From: Rathayibacter caricis DSM 15933 | GTDB taxonomy: Bacteria > Actinomycetota > Actinomycetes > Actinomycetales > Microbacteriaceae | DNA length: 64,000 nt | Assembly (NCBI RefSeq): GCF_003044275.1 | Contig: NZ_PZPL01000001.1 | Location: 1,798,001-1,862,000 of the forward strand | Reading direction: 5' to 3' | Shown here: piece after piece, positions 1 to 7,001 of the stretch | Numbering within the stretch: the stretch's first letter is position 1 | How the letters are laid out: each line of letters begins with the position of its first letter | Notes under the pieces: generated by a model | The model's input: the letters and a program-made list of their open reading frames with translations, nothing else | What the model was told of the DNA's origin: nothing | Databases searched by the model: none | Program-made: the position numbers and the translations under genes

Positions 1-131
1 CCCAGGTACTTACTCGACCTGATATTTTCGGCTTGTCGGTTTCAAAGACAATGAAAGTCTTGAAGCTGAGCCAAGCCACTGTCTTTAGGTACCGTCGCAT
101 CCTGCGTGAGCAGAACATTAGTTACAAGTAA
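1..131 (+). CDS. 3' end of a protein with a C-terminal helix-turn-helix (partial)
   Basis: An open frame enters the window at base 3 and stops at TAA 129-131. The 42 visible residues contain GLSVSKTMKVLKLSQATVFR, which has the spacing of an HTH (SxATVFR as recognition helix) followed by a basic tail. The next gene ends in a similar segment (GLSVAAQAQAVGCSTATVKR), so the two are probably paralogous in this tail. The rest of the gene lies to the left and its function cannot be inferred. The coding sequence is AT-rich compared with the chromosome after 4.5 kb, fitting a mobile element. Confidence 0.55.
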   Translation, partial: QVLTRPDIFGLSVSKTMKVLKLSQATVFRYRRILREQNISYK

Positions 132-151
132 ACAATGGGTTGGAGAACCTC

Positions 152-862
152 ATGCAGACGATACAGAACGACTTTCAAGACCTTCTAGAGGGTGGACACT
201 TCTTCCTAAATGGAGTGGAAGTAGAGGGATCAAATAACCTAGTTATCCCAGATACTACCTCCACTGATCCTTCTCTCTCCTCTTCTTCCTCCGTATCACT
301 CAGTAAGAAGATTGATGTAGCTACTCTCTCTTCTACTTTTAGAGAAGACTGGCCTACTCGGAGAGATTACACAGCTAAAGCAAAGTCCTCTGAATTTAAC
401 AATCAACTCTTTAGCTTCCTTCTGAGCACCGGACTCCATTACCTCAACGAGAGACTTATGTACGACTTGGATAACACAGAACTTGTTTCTACTATTCACG
501 ACCTTGAAGGGATGCTCTTTGAGGTCTGCATGCACAGAGGCTACAAAGACTTCTTCCCTGACTACGACCACAACTCTGCAGGCTCAGACAAGTATCACCG
601 CATTAGCTACAGCAAACTGGACGAGATGATCCGGGATGCTTCCGAAAAGGTAATGCTCCGTTGGTCCTCCACCTACGTCAGCGAGGCACCCGCTAGAGGG
701 CGTCTAGGAGGCTTGAAGAGCGTCAGACCGCCCCAGTACACCCCTGAGCACTTACGACCGTTCCTGGGGCTATCTGTGGCCGCTCAGGCCCAGGCTGTGG
801 GATGTTCCACGGCCACCGTCAAGCGCTTACGTGCTCAGCTACGCCAGGAGACCCAAAAGTAG
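152..862 (+). CDS. Mobile-element protein with C-terminal HTH tail, function unknown
   Basis: This gene encodes 236 residues from ATG 152. That start is preferred over the in-frame TTG at 140 because GGAG at 142-145 lies six bases before it. The N-terminal half is acidic and serine/threonine-rich with no recognised domain. A middle region (about 90-170) looks helical. The last 40 residues carry an HTH-like segment (GLSVAAQAQAVGCSTATVKR) ending in a basic tail, resembling the end of the gene just upstream. DNA binding is therefore plausible, but no family was recognised. It heads the series of element genes on the plus strand up to the recombinase. Codon use is AT-rich and unlike the chromosomal genes beyond 4.5 kb. 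Confidence 0.7.
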   Translation: MQTIQNDFQDLLEGGHFFLNGVEVEGSNNLVIPDTTSTDPSLSSSSSVSLSKKIDVATLSSTFREDWPTRRDYTAKAKSSEFNNQLFSFLLSTGLHYLNERLMYDLDNTELVSTIHDLEGMLFEVCMHRGYKDFFPDYDHNSAGSDKYHRISYSKLDEMIRDASEKVMLRWSSTYVSEAPARGRLGGLKSVRPPQYTPEHLRPFLGLSVAAQAQAVGCSTATVKRLRAQLRQETQK

Positions 863-937
863 AAATAGCGGCTGTGACCAGAAACACCATTGAGTTTTCG
901 ATGTGTCGATAGTAATAGAGAAGAAAGGAGAAAGCTT

Positions 938-1477
938 ATGAGTTTAGGCAGAAGATGTTCCGTATGTTCCTCACTGAACAGGGACAACATCAATAATGCC
1001 GTGCTCGACCAGACAGATTCATACCGACGCATAGCGACGCAAAATGATTTTTCTGAGGCTGCTCTCCGCCGTCACGTTCGTAACCATCTCCATGCGGACA
1101 TAAGAAGTTCTAGACGGATCAGTAATACAAATGGACCCGGTGACTTCGGAACAAGACTCCTCAGCATTGCGGACAATCTCGCGGAAACACGGGAAGCAGC
1201 GCAGGAGCAAAACAATTTCTCAGCGTCAATTAAAGCTTCTCTTGCGGAAGCTCAGCTCTTGAATCTTCTTTTGACCCGTTTAGGAATTAGGGATACGGAC
1301 TCGCTTGAACTCGTCTCGGATGCTCAAAAGCTTGCAGGCGTCCTATTATCCGTCGCACCACAATTACCTAATGAATTGATACTAGAAATAGCGTCAAAGC
1401 TCGACCAACAGGATGCATCCCAAGACCTAGTGGAAGCATTCAAGACCCTCACCAACAACACCAAGGAATTAGAATGA
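938..1477 (+). CDS. Zinc-finger-like HTH protein of phage/mobile-element type
   Basis: This gene encodes 179 residues. ATG 938 is chosen because AAAGGAG (924-930) sits seven bases upstream; an in-frame TTG at 890 has no such site. The first 51 residues show CSVC (Cys7, Cys10), an HTH-like stretch (RRIATQNDFSEAALRRH) and RHVRNH (His46, His50), a possible C2H2 zinc site framing the HTH. Many actinophage and plasmid proteins carry this CxxC/HTH/RHxxxH domain, some placed beside terminase genes, but no terminase large subunit is visible here. The remainder is helical and undetermined. Its stop overlaps the next start (ATGA at 1474-1477), so the two are translationally coupled. Confidence 0.7.
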   Translation: MSLGRRCSVCSSLNRDNINNAVLDQTDSYRRIATQNDFSEAALRRHVRNHLHADIRSSRRISNTNGPGDFGTRLLSIADNLAETREAAQEQNNFSASIKASLAEAQLLNLLLTRLGIRDTDSLELVSDAQKLAGVLLSVAPQLPNELILEIASKLDQQDASQDLVEAFKTLTNNTKELE

Positions 1478-1968
1478 GCAAGACAGACATAAACGAGAAT
1501 CTAGAGGTCGCCCCTGTAGAAGATATCGAGACTGAGGCAGTTGAAGAGGTTCTCGTAGAAGATGTTTCAGATGAAATCCTTGTCCACTTCTATCAGGGAG
1601 TTTCGATTCCCAATCCCGCTAGCCCAATGGGAAAGCCTCTTACTTTTGGACGTGGACAAGAAGTAGTTCTTACTCCAGACCTACTGGACGAGCTTAAAGA
1701 TAGATTCGGGAACTTCCCTGCGTGGGTCGAGAATCTTGCAGAGCCTGATCCTTTTGCAGAAGAAGAGCCTATCGCGGCCCTAGGGAGTTGGCCGGAGGAC
1801 AAGAGCCCATTTATCCGCGGGGAGCTTGCCTGGCTAGACGAGCGCCGCCGCCGTTTGGGTGCAGCTTTAGATATTGCCGATCCCATTGAGAGGCAAAAGG
1901 CAGTTGTCGCAATCAACCGCGAGCTGGGTCTAGCCGTTCCTGACAACCACAACGTCTACAATTACTAA
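1474..1968 (+). CDS. Acidic mobile-element protein of unknown function
   Basis: This gene encodes 164 residues. Residues 1-35 are strongly acidic (runs of Glu, Asp and Val) and probably disordered. A middle part (about 36-90) looks beta-rich. The C-terminal part has a basic helix (WLDERRRRLGAALDIADPIE) followed by a short conserved-looking tail. It overlaps the upstream zinc-finger gene by four bases, which suggests that the two products are made together and may act together. No enzymatic motif and no membrane segment were seen. I do not recognise the family. Confidence 0.65.
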   Translation: MSKTDINENLEVAPVEDIETEAVEEVLVEDVSDEILVHFYQGVSIPNPASPMGKPLTFGRGQEVVLTPDLLDELKDRFGNFPAWVENLAEPDPFAEEEPIAALGSWPEDKSPFIRGELAWLDERRRRLGAALDIADPIERQKAVVAINRELGLAVPDNHNVYNY

Positions 1969-1974
1969 AGGACG

Positions 1975-2358
1975 ATGATGACTAGTCCGAACTTAGAGAT
2001 ACAAAATACTCGATTCGCTGACGCCGTAGCTACATATCTTTCTGCTTTTGGATTGCCGGTAACTGCACGCCAAAAGAAGAAACAGGGCACCTTAGCAAAG
2101 TCTTTCTTAGAGGAAGAGCTGGCCGAACTAGGTGATATTTACGGCCTAAAGAACTTTAGTTTTATAGTAAATGCAGTGAGACGATTTCGCCCGGGGACCT
2201 ACGTACCCCTGGCAACAGGGACAGCACGTCTCGACGGCAAGAGATACGGGATTTATATCCAGCAGGCCCCTGACGCCCCTCTCAGCGGATCGCACGTGAC
2301 GATGAGCCTGGACAGTTTTGCGGAGATTGCCGCCCGTCTGGAAGCTGCGGAGAAGTGA
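1975..2358 (+). CDS. Small mobile-element protein, unknown function
   Basis: This gene encodes 127 residues from ATG 1975. The adjacent ATG at 1978 has better spacing (five bases) to AAAGGA at 1967-1972 and may be the true start. The protein is mixed alpha/beta with a basic patch (TARQKKKQGT) near residues 30-40 and no recognised motif. It follows the preceding gene after six bases, and its TGA (2356-2358) overlaps the GTG of the next gene, so it belongs to one compact operon. The GC content rises towards its 3' end, as it does through the rest of the element. Confidence 0.6.
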   Translation: MMTSPNLEIQNTRFADAVATYLSAFGLPVTARQKKKQGTLAKSFLEEELAELGDIYGLKNFSFIVNAVRRFRPGTYVPLATGTARLDGKRYGIYIQQAPDAPLSGSHVTMSLDSFAEIAARLEAAEK

Positions 2359-2831
2359 TTGCGGTCTATCCGACACCGGGAAGCGTCAAGTTCGAGGTTG
2401 CCGCGGGGAGTGTCGGGCAGGTCGATCCTGAGGCTCGTCTTTTGTGGATTATGGAGCCCGGTAATAATATTCGTGCCTTCTCACAAGTGCATGAAGTGGA
2501 CGTTCCTCAGGGAATCGCCCTCAGCATGTTGGAGAAGTTCGGCGTGCAGGTCGATCCTGAGCCCGTAGAGGAGACTCCTCACGTCGAGCCCTGGAAGATC
2601 ACTCAGAAGCCTGAGCGCTACAGGAGGCACCATTGGGCAGTTGTCTTCTATGAGAAGTACACCGTTGCTCTACCTGTTGGTTCTCGCTTCAGAACTAGCC
2701 CGCGCGGCGTGATCGTTGCGCTTCCCAACGGTGGAGCCCGTCTCTTCGGGCCACAGGGGCCAGTACGCCTGACTAGCTCCGATGAGAAAGCTTTAGCTAG
2801 CTCGGTCCCTCTCAGTCTCCGTCGCCGGTGA
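2355..2831 (+). CDS. Mobile-element protein, unknown function
   Basis: This gene encodes 158 residues starting with GTG 2355, which overlaps the upstream stop by four bases (GTGA). The protein looks beta-rich, with a central proline/acidic linker (EPVEETPHVEP) and a basic segment (KPERYRRHH) before a second beta-rich half. No domain was recognised and no signal peptide or membrane helix is present. It is the last gene of the overlapping set; after it comes a 300-base non-coding stretch with inverted repeats and then the recombinase gene. Confidence 0.6.
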   Translation: MIAVYPTPGSVKFEVAAGSVGQVDPEARLLWIMEPGNNIRAFSQVHEVDVPQGIALSMLEKFGVQVDPEPVEETPHVEPWKITQKPERYRRHHWAVVFYEKYTVALPVGSRFRTSPRGVIVALPNGGARLFGPQGPVRLTSSDEKALASSVPLSLRRR

Positions 2832-2847
2832 GCCCCGGTCCTGCCGT

Positions 2848-2911
2848 CAACATCGCGCACTCATCCACCTTTCCGTGGGCTTTGGCCTCTCCACCGGGGT
2901 GCGCGATGTTG
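2848..2911 (+). repeat. 13-bp perfect inverted repeat with 38-base loop
   Basis: CAACATCGCGCAC at 2848-2860 is exactly complementary to GTGCGCGATGTTG at 2899-2911. It lies 17 bases after the end of the last gene of the element operon. There is no T-run, so it is not a textbook terminator. A stem in the mRNA, or a protein or recombination site, are the alternatives. Confidence 0.6.
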
Positions 2912-3059
2912 TCGGGGGGTCCGGACCTCCACGGGGGTGACCCTCTCTCTGTTCGATCACCGGGAGGGGGTCACCGTCCCCCATTCGGGGAGTATCAAGT
3001 GCATGCCAGTTGAGACGGTCCTACTAGGAGGAGAATCAGTCTCAGCCGGAAGCGGATCA

Positions 3060-3105
3060 CGTCACAATCTCAGCACCTGAGACGGGTGTCAGATGTTGCG
3101 TCACA
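3060..3105. repeat. Hairpin flanked by CGTCACA direct repeats upstream of the recombinase
   Basis: CGTCACA occurs at 3060-3066 and 3099-3105, 39 bases apart. Between the copies is a stem with six-base arms (TCTCAG at 3068-3073, CTGAGA at 3077-3082). Further CTCAG/GAGAC-like sequences occur at about 3010-3045. Clusters of short inverted sites next to a resolvase gene are typical of resolvase binding sites, so this could be a res-like or operator region. The assignment is inference. Confidence 0.35.
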
Positions 3106-3131
3106 GGAGCAGCAATTGATACTGTTTCCGC

Positions 3132-3719
3132 ATGGAGAACAACACCCCCGCCACTGAGACCGGTTACACCTTCGGTTACCGTCGTGTCAGCTCGGTCAAG
3201 CAGTCATACGAGAGGCAGACCTCTGCCCTGCTTGCTGCTGGGGTCCCTGAGGATCGAATCTTTGAGGACAAGATCACGGGTGCCAGGATGGACCGGCCCG
3301 GGCTCAATAACCTTTTGAAGGTAGCTCGCAGGGGTGACGTGATCCTCGTCTCCTCACTCGACAGGCTCGGCAGGACTGTGCTCGACACCTTGAAGACGAT
3401 GGAGTCGCTAGAGGAAAAGGGGATCACCGTTCGCAGCTTGAAGCCGGGTGAGGACTTCTCAGGTGTCACCGGCAGACTGATCAGGAATCTTATGGCGAGC
3501 ATTGCTCAGTGGGAGAGGGAGAACACCGCTGAGCGTGCAGCCGACGCCAGGGCTGCGAGGAAGGCAGTAGGTACCCTTACAGGCCGTTCTAAGACTGCTA
3601 CTGCTCCTGACAACGTTGAGAAGATCAGGGCCATGCGCGCCGGGGGCATGACGGTCCCCAAGATCGTGGAGGCGACAGGAGTCAGCCGAGCTAGCGTCTT
3701 CCGGGCCCTGAAAGACTAG
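3132..3719 (+). CDS. Small serine recombinase (resolvase/invertase family)
   Basis: This 195-residue protein has the length and layout of resolvases and invertases. The catalytic domain begins with YRRVSS (nucleophile Ser20) and has ARMDRPGL around residue 52, SLDRLGRT with Asp77, Arg78 and Arg81, and WERE near 127-130. A C-terminal HTH (about 161-195; VSRASVFRALKD as recognition helix) binds DNA. Such enzymes cut both strands through a serine-DNA link and resolve cointegrates or invert segments. It lacks the large C-terminal domains of phage-type serine integrases, so whether it inserted this element is open. The repeat-rich stretch just upstream could hold its recombination or control sites. 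ATG 3132 is the first start, with no strong Shine-Dalgarno site. Confidence 0.92.
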   Translation: MENNTPATETGYTFGYRRVSSVKQSYERQTSALLAAGVPEDRIFEDKITGARMDRPGLNNLLKVARRGDVILVSSLDRLGRTVLDTLKTMESLEEKGITVRSLKPGEDFSGVTGRLIRNLMASIAQWERENTAERAADARAARKAVGTLTGRSKTATAPDNVEKIRAMRAGGMTVPKIVEATGVSRASVFRALKD

Positions 3720-3754
3720 GGCGCATCTCGGGCGTGTTGGATCGCGCGGGGTGA

Positions 3755-4456
3755 CTAGAGGTTCTTCTTGGGAGAGGGCAGCGTCACCCCGGGAGCGGGC
3801 GGAAACATCTTGAACGCTTTATTGATGTAGTCCTGCCGCTCGCTCTTCGACTCCCATACGTTCGGCCACAGGATCAGCCTCCATGCGAGACTGTGATCGT
3901 TGAAAGTCGCTGGATCACTGATATTTCTCAAAGGCGTATCTACCGTATAGATATAGGGCGGAGCGGCTGCCATTTGCGCTGCTGCGGTAGTGACTTTAAC
4001 TTCTAGGATTCGATTATTCAGGTCAGATAAGTCCAGTTTTGTGGGCTTCTTTCCGGCTCCTGCTGAATAGAAGGCCCATAAGAAGTAATCGTCTTCATGT
4101 ACTCCTCCGGGAACTAAGTCCTCGTGGGCCATGGTATTTCTATAGCGGTTTACTATTACCAATTGTTCTAGAAGACACTGACCGTCTATCCAATCTTTCG
4201 GGAAAAGCTTTCTAAGCGTTTCAATCTTGTCATACATCCGCATTGACCGAAACTTCTTTTTCATTTCAGGAAGCTTGTCCGGTGCTGTCCAAAAGGCCAG
4301 AGTAGTAATGATCTGGTTATCCAGATAGGTCCATGCCGCGACGAAGGCTCCTATGTGCTCATGGATCACCCGACGCTCTCGCGCTCTCTCCTTCTGCTTC
4401 CAGTCGTCTGTGGAGTCAAGGAACGTTTGGTACTCCGGAGTTGGGTCCTGAATCAC
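3755..4456 (-). CDS. HEPN-like protein with an Rx4H motif, possible RNase/defence cargo
   Basis: This 233-residue protein has a GTG start and lies on the strand opposite the recombinase, converging with it. Its helical N-terminal half contains RNTMAH (Arg106 to His111), which fits the Rx4-6H signature of HEPN domains, many of which are RNA-cutting toxins or defence effectors. The preceding helices (AFVAAWTYLDNQIITTLAFW and LEQLVIVNRYRN) suit that helical-bundle fold. The C-terminal part (about 140-233) is unassigned. No obvious antitoxin partner is adjacent. It is the last gene of the AT-rich element, next to the chromosomal junction, where cargo genes often lie. The HEPN call rests on the motif and the helical context only. 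Confidence 0.6.
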   Translation of the reverse strand: MIQDPTPEYQTFLDSTDDWKQKERARERRVIHEHIGAFVAAWTYLDNQIITTLAFWTAPDKLPEMKKKFRSMRMYDKIETLRKLFPKDWIDGQCLLEQLVIVNRYRNTMAHEDLVPGGVHEDDYFLWAFYSAGAGKKPTKLDLSDLNNRILEVKVTTAAAQMAAAPPYIYTVDTPLRNISDPATFNDHSLAWRLILWPNVWESKSERQDYINKAFKMFPPAPGVTLPSPKKNL

Positions 4457-4488
4457 CCTCTGAACCTACCTGGGAGCGCGTGGACTCC

Positions 4489-4513
4489 ACCAGGAGGAGG
4501 GGAAACCCCTGGT
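4489..4513. repeat. Short inverted repeat near the element end
   Basis: ACCAGG (4489-4494) and CCTGGT (4508-4513) frame AGGGG-AAA-CCCCT (4498-4510). It lies between the HEPN-like gene and the broken uridine phosphorylase gene, within about 50 bases of the inferred junction. It may be part of the element end or of the HEPN gene's control region. Confidence 0.35.
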
Positions 4514-4534
4514 CACGGTTTGTATCGGGTGACT

Positions 4535-4567
4535 TTACGCGGCGAGCGCCGGGAGTGTGTCAGTTGT
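4535..4567. other. Inferred junction between mobile element and chromosome
   Basis: Uridine phosphorylase similarity in the minus-strand frame runs to about residue 174 (GINASDEAF, near base 4565) and is then replaced by a short unrelated tail ending at base 4535. Base composition also changes here, from AT-richer on the left to uniformly GC-rich on the right. The exact crossover cannot be fixed without the other end of the element. Confidence 0.5.
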
Positions 4568-5086
4568 GAACGCTTCGTCGCTCGCGTTGATGCCGGAGTG
4601 CACCGGCACTCCCTCCCGGTCGGCGATCTCGCGCGTTGCCTCCAGCAGCGCCGAGGTGAGCGCCAGATCGGGCACCGCGGGGAAGCCCGGATGCGCGTAC
4701 GCCGCGCTCGTGCCGTCGTTGCGCAGCGTCCCCTCGCTCACCAGCAGCGCGCCCGGCTCGATGCCGCGCTGCGTCGCCGCCGAGCTCCCGACGCGGATGA
4801 ACGAGGTCACTCCGACCCGCGCGAGCTCCTCCACCGCGATCGCGGTCGAGGGGCAGCCCATCCCGGTGCTCGTCGCGGTGATCGGATGGCCCTTGTAGGT
4901 CCCCGTCATCGTGAGGTGCTCGCGGTTGTGCGCGATCTCGCGCACGTCCTCGAGGAACTCGGCGATCATCGGGACGCGGAACGGGTCGCCCGGGAGGAGG
5001 GCGACGGTCGAGACCTCTCCCGGTGCGATCCCGATGTGGTACTGGCGCTCGCCGAGTCCGGCGGCGCTCTTGTCGACTGCAGTCAT
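4535..5086 (-). pseudogene. udp: Uridine phosphorylase, 3'-truncated by the mobile element
   Basis: This is a fragment of 183 residues, where the family has about 250 or more. Uridine phosphorylase cleaves uridine to uracil and ribose-1-phosphate. The N-terminal part is well kept: QYHIGIAPG, LLPGDPFRV (phosphate loop), STGMGCPSTAIAVEELARVG and FIRVGSSAA. After NASDEAF the family sequence stops and nine unrelated residues lead to a stop. The missing part normally holds base- and ribose-contacting residues, so activity is unlikely. The promoter looks intact: ACCCTA at 5093-5098 is TAGGGT on the coding strand, six bases before ATG, the leaderless arrangement seen at several genes here. The remaining 3' piece may lie at the far end of the element. 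Confidence 0.8.
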
Positions 5087-5153
5087 GGGCCGACCCTACG
5101 CAGACGCTGTTTCGACGCGGTTACCGGCCGCGGTGCGATCGGGAGCCGGCGGA

Positions 5154-6164
5154 TCAGGCCCGCACGTCGACGAGCGTGCGCCCGCGCACCTTCCCGGCGA
5201 GCACGTCCCCGGCGATGTCGAGCGCGCCGCTCAGCGACACCGTCGAGGTGAGCCCGTCCAGCAGCTCGAGGTCGAGGTCGTGCGCCAGCCTGCGCCAGGC
5301 CTCCTCGCGGAGCTTCCGCGGCGCCTCGACCGAGTCGACCCCCGCGAGCGTCACTCCGCGCAGGATGAACGGCATCACCGTCGTCGGCAGGTCGGCCCCC
5401 TGCGCGAGTCCGCACGCGGCGACCGCGCCGCCCCGGCGGGTCTGCGCGAGCACGTTCGCGAGCGTGTGCGAGCCGACGGAGTCGACCGCCCCGGCCCAGC
5501 GCTCGGACTGCAGCGGCTTCCCCGCCTCCTGCAGCTCCGCGCGGTCGATCACCTCGGCGGCCCCGAGGCGGCGCAGGAAGTCGCCCTCCTCGACCGCTCG
5601 ACCCGACGACGCCACGACCTCGTGGCCGAGGCGCGCGAGCAGGGCGACGGCGAGGGAGCCGACCCCTCCCGCCGCGCCCGTCACCAGGACGGGACCGGAA
5701 CCCGGGCGGGCGCCGTGCTTCTCGAGTGAGAGTACCGCCAGCATCGCGGTGAACCCGGCCGTGCCGATCGCGCCGGCCCGGGCCGGCGAGATCGCCCCCG
5801 GCAGACGCAGCAGCGAGGCGGAGTCGACCCGGGCGCGCTCGGCGAGCCCGCCGTCCACGCGCTCGCCGAGGCCGGCGCCGGTGAGCACGACCCGGTCGCC
5901 GGAGTCGAAGCGCTCGGCCGCCGCGCCGTCCGCGTACTCGACGGTGCCGACGAGGTCGATCCCGGCCACCAGCGGCGGTCGCCGGACGACTCCGGGCCGC
6001 CCGGCGAGCGCGAGGGCGTCCTTGTAGTTGACGCTCGAGTACTCCACCGCGATCACCACGTCGCCGTGCGACCGATCGGGTTCGTCGCGCTCGATCAGCG
6101 CGGCGCGGTTCGGGGTGTCGGTGTCGGAGGCGTCATGCTGCTCGACGACGATGGCTCGGTACAT
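5154..6164 (-). CDS. acuI: AcuI/YhdH-type NADPH-dependent acryloyl-CoA reductase (MDR family)
   Basis: This is a 336-residue zinc-free medium-chain dehydrogenase/reductase. The N-terminal GroES-like domain has YSSVNYKDALAL and GIDLVGTV; the Rossmann domain has TGAAGGVGS at 162-170; the C-terminal part has GVTLAGVDSVEAP, which is typical of the AcuI/YhdH branch. That branch reduces acryloyl-CoA to propionyl-CoA with NADPH, although many members have unknown substrates. The gene is transcribed alone, 67 bases from the broken udp, and has TAGCGT six bases before its ATG (6171-6176 on the minus strand), indicating a leaderless transcript. Family confidence is high; the exact substrate is less certain. 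Confidence 0.85.
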   Translation of the reverse strand: MYRAIVVEQHDASDTDTPNRAALIERDEPDRSHGDVVIAVEYSSVNYKDALALAGRPGVVRRPPLVAGIDLVGTVEYADGAAAERFDSGDRVVLTGAGLGERVDGGLAERARVDSASLLRLPGAISPARAGAIGTAGFTAMLAVLSLEKHGARPGSGPVLVTGAAGGVGSLAVALLARLGHEVVASSGRAVEEGDFLRRLGAAEVIDRAELQEAGKPLQSERWAGAVDSVGSHTLANVLAQTRRGGAVAACGLAQGADLPTTVMPFILRGVTLAGVDSVEAPRKLREEAWRRLAHDLDLELLDGLTSTVSLSGALDIAGDVLAGKVRGRTLVDVRA

Positions 6165-6227
6165 GGGCCCACGCTACGCCCGGGACGCGGTCGCCGTCCC
6201 GCCCGATCACTCAGTCCGCCCGATCGC

Positions 6228-7001
6228 TCAGTTCAGCGCGCGCGTCCCCTCGGGCAGGGAGCCGCCCTCGTAGAGCGCACTCGCCGCGTCCTGCAGGGCG
6301 GTCAGCGCCACGCGCTGCGTCCACGGCCCGTACGAGATCCGGGCGACGCCCAGCTCCTCGAAGCGGGCGGGCGACTGCGACCCGGGGATGCCGATCACGC
6401 TGATCCGCTGTCGACCGAGCGCGGCGACGAGCGCCTCGATCTCGGCGTCCTGGAGGAGACCCGGCACGAAGAAGCAGGTGGCCCCGGCGTCGAGGTAGGC
6501 ACGGCCGCGCTCGACGGCGTCAGCGAGGACCTCGGAGCGGTCCCGCTCGCCCGCGCGGAGGAACGCGTCGGTCCGGGCGTTCAGCGCGAAGGGCACCGCC
6601 TCGGCCTCGGCCGCCGCGACCGCCTTCTCGACGGCGCGCAGAGCCTCCGGCAGCGGCTTCGCCTGATCCTCGAGGTTCGCGCCGACGACGCCCACCTCGA
6701 TCGCCCGGCGCACGGTCTCGCCGGCGTCGCCGTAGCCCGCCTCGAGGTCGGCCGAGACGGGGACCTCGACCGCGGCGACGATGCGCGCGATCATGCCCAG
6801 GTGCAGGTCCAGCGGGATCCGCTCGCCGTCCTCGTAGCCGAACGACGCGGCGATGGAGTGGCTCGCGGTGGCGAGCGCCCGGGTCGCGGGCAGCGCGGCG
6901 ATCGTGGTCGCCGAGACGGCGTCCCAGACGTTCACCACGCTCAGCAGCTCGGGGTCGGTGTGGAGGTCGACGAGGGTGCGTCCGCGCGTTTCGATGCTCA
7001 T
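6228..7001 (-). CDS. Isocitrate lyase/PEP mutase-superfamily protein
   Basis: This 257-residue TIM-barrel protein belongs to the PEP mutase/isocitrate lyase superfamily. Visible signatures are NVWDAVSA near residue 24, [10 protein letters not shown] (metal-binding acidic residues), GANLEDQ and NARTDAFL. Members cleave C-C or rearrange C-P bonds in 2-oxo or carboxy-phosphono substrates. The short bacterial group to which this one belongs is mostly uncharacterised, with some members acting like oxaloacetate decarboxylases or methylisocitrate lyases. It overlaps the end of the upstream trhO gene by four bases (6998-7001), so the two are translationally coupled. No link between their functions is known to me. 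Confidence 0.85.
   Translation of the reverse strand: MSIETRGRTLVDLHTDPELLSVVNVWDAVSATTIAALPATRALATASHSIAASFGYEDGERIPLDLHLGMIARIVAAVEVPVSADLEAGYGDAGETVRRAIEVGVVGANLEDQAKPLPEALRAVEKAVAAAEAEAVPFALNARTDAFLRAGERDRSEVLADAVERGRAYLDAGATCFFVPGLLQDAEIEALVAALGRQRISVIGIPGSQSPARFEELGVARISYGPWTQRVALTALQDAASALYEGGSLPEGTRALN

Larger units (their letters stand above)
2832..3131. other. Repeat-rich non-coding stretch before the serine recombinase
   Basis: No convincing gene lies in these 300 bases. They contain a perfect 13-bp inverted repeat (CAACATCGCGCAC at 2848-2860 with its complement at 2899-2911), a second pair of short arms (GGTGACCC and GGGTCACC) near 2937-2980, a direct repeat CGTCACA (3060-3066 and 3099-3105) and a TCTCAG-CAC-CTGAGA hairpin (3068-3082). 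The first pair could end transcription of the upstream operon. The repeats nearest the recombinase gene could be its promoter operators or a resolution site. Which of these applies is inference only. Confidence 0.5.

Noticed and set aside
2828..3013. A 61-residue reading frame after the element operon
   Set aside because: It covers the perfect inverted repeat, has no ribosome site and reads as low-complexity sequence.
1..4456. Complete prophage
   Set aside because: No terminase large subunit, capsid, tail, portal or lysis gene is visible; only an element end is in the window.
4457..4570. tRNA gene as attachment site
   Set aside because: No cloverleaf-like sequence is present at the junction; the target is the udp coding sequence.
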